A stretch of 64,000 bases of DNA from Doris montereyensis (taxonomy: Eukaryota > Mollusca > Gastropoda > Nudibranchia > Dorididae): contig JAXRKP010000401.1 of assembly GCA_037039925.1 (NCBI GenBank), positions 57,501 through 121,500 on the forward strand, in the 5' to 3' direction. Position 1 is the stretch's first letter, and every line of letters starts with the position of its first letter. A model generated the notes under the pieces. That model saw nothing but the letters and a program-made list of their open reading frames with translations. It was not told the DNA's origin and made no database searches. Made by a program: the position numbers and the translations under genes. Shown here one piece after another: positions 63,117 through 64,000 of the stretch.

Positions 63117-64000
63117 GCAACCAAGCAGACAGCTGTAGACTCTACTGTTTGACTTACACTACTTAGATCAACCAGACAGCTGTAGACTCTTCTGTTTGAC
63201 TTATATTACTTAGATTAACCAGACAGCTGTAGACTCTTCTGTTTGGCTTACAGTACTTAGACCAACCAGACAGCTGTAGACTCTTCTGTTTGACTTACAC
63301 TACTTAGGCCAACCAGACAGCTGTAGACTCTTCTGTTTGACTTATATTACTTAGATCAACCAGACAACTGTAGACTCTTCAGTTTGACTTACACTACTTA
63401 GACCAACCAGACAGCTGTAGACTCTTCTGTTTGACTTATATTACTTAGATCAACCAGGCAGCTGTAGACTCTTCTGTTTGACTTACACTACACTTCTTAG
63501 ACCAATCAGACAACTGTAGACTCTTCTGTTTGACTTACACTACTTAGACCAACCAGACAGCTGTAGACTCTTCTGTTTTACACTACACTACTTAGACCAA
63601 CCAGACAACTGTAGACTCTTCTGTTTGACTTACACTACTTAGACCAACCAGACAGCTGTAGACTCTTCTGTTTGGCTTACTACACTACTTAGACCAACCA
63701 GACAGCTGTACTCTTCTGTTTGACAGCTGTAGACTCTTCTGTTTGACTTACACTACTTAGACCAACCAGACAGCTGTAGACTCTTCTGTTTGACTTACAC
63801 TACTTAGACCAACCAGACAGCTGTAGACTCTTCTGTGACCCAACCAGACAGCTTGACACTGTTTACACTACTTAGACCAACCAGACAGCTGTACACTCTT
63901 CTGTTTGACTTACACTACTTAGACCAACCAGACAGCTGTAGACTCTTCTGTTTGACTTACACTACTTAGACCAACCAGACAGCTGTAGACTCTTCTGTGT
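63117..64000. repeat. Minisatellite, 47-bp unit, cut by the window end
   Basis: The unit is CAGACAGCTGTAGACTCTTC plus TGTTTGACTTACACTACTTA plus GACCAAC. About 18 units are present, with some deletions near 63830. It starts immediately after the SINE-A tail and continues beyond the window. Confidence 0.95.

Overview
This is eukaryotic, metazoan nuclear DNA. Genes are split by GT-AG introns, the non-coding sequence is AT-rich, and there are tRNA-derived SINEs, LINE remnants, small inverted-repeat DNA transposons and very long minisatellites. Repeat style (SINE bodies with a B box, RTE/L2-type LINEs, a Penelope/retrozyme-like hammerhead motif) suggests a marine invertebrate, perhaps a mollusc, but the species cannot be named from the sequence. 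No bacterial, viral or organellar genes were seen.

The only protein-coding genes I can support are two complete class-I ubiquitin-conjugating enzymes of the UBE2D (UbcH5/effete) family, in tandem on the + strand. Copy 1 has exons 684-707, 2579-2642, 3519-3550, 4581-4658, 6920-7025 and 9706-9845. Copy 2 has exons 22477-22500, 28521-28584, 32051-32082, 32670-32747, 34272-34377 and 36230-36369. Each encodes 147 residues with identical exon lengths and intron phases (0,1,0,0,1). By hand alignment the two proteins differ at 26 of 147 positions. Catalytic Cys85, the HPN motif and Asp117 are kept in both, while His32, conserved in the family, is replaced in both. A 69-bp in-frame candidate cassette exon (32477-32545) lies in intron 3 of copy 2. 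The window therefore holds a diverged tandem pair of E2 enzymes, probably with a canonical UBE2D elsewhere in the genome.

The introns and the ~12.6-kb spacer carry layered mobile DNA. Intron 4 of copy 1 has a retroposed insert with 16-bp target duplications and a 33/58-bp minisatellite. Intron 5 of copy 1 has a pogo/Tigger-like element containing a piggyBac-like element, followed by a second TTAA-type element. The spacer (10-22 kb) has SINEs, an RTE 3' fragment, several minisatellites, a hammerhead-containing element and a large ATT/AAT tract. Intron 1 of copy 2 has a 1.2-kb foldback element and RTE reverse-transcriptase fragments. Intron 2 of copy 2 has a decayed L2/Rex1/CR1-type LINE.

Downstream of copy 2, from 40.1 kb to the end, the window is mostly tandem repeat: a 39/45-bp array (6.7 kb), a palindromic hammerhead/pLTR-like element, a 38/42/44-bp array (7.6 kb), a 61-bp array, 2.5 kb of GA/TA repeats, a 15-bp array (3 kb) sitting inside the reading frame of a LINE, a SINE, and a 47-bp array running off the end. 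The long ORFs on both strands in these arrays come from unit lengths divisible by three and are not genes.
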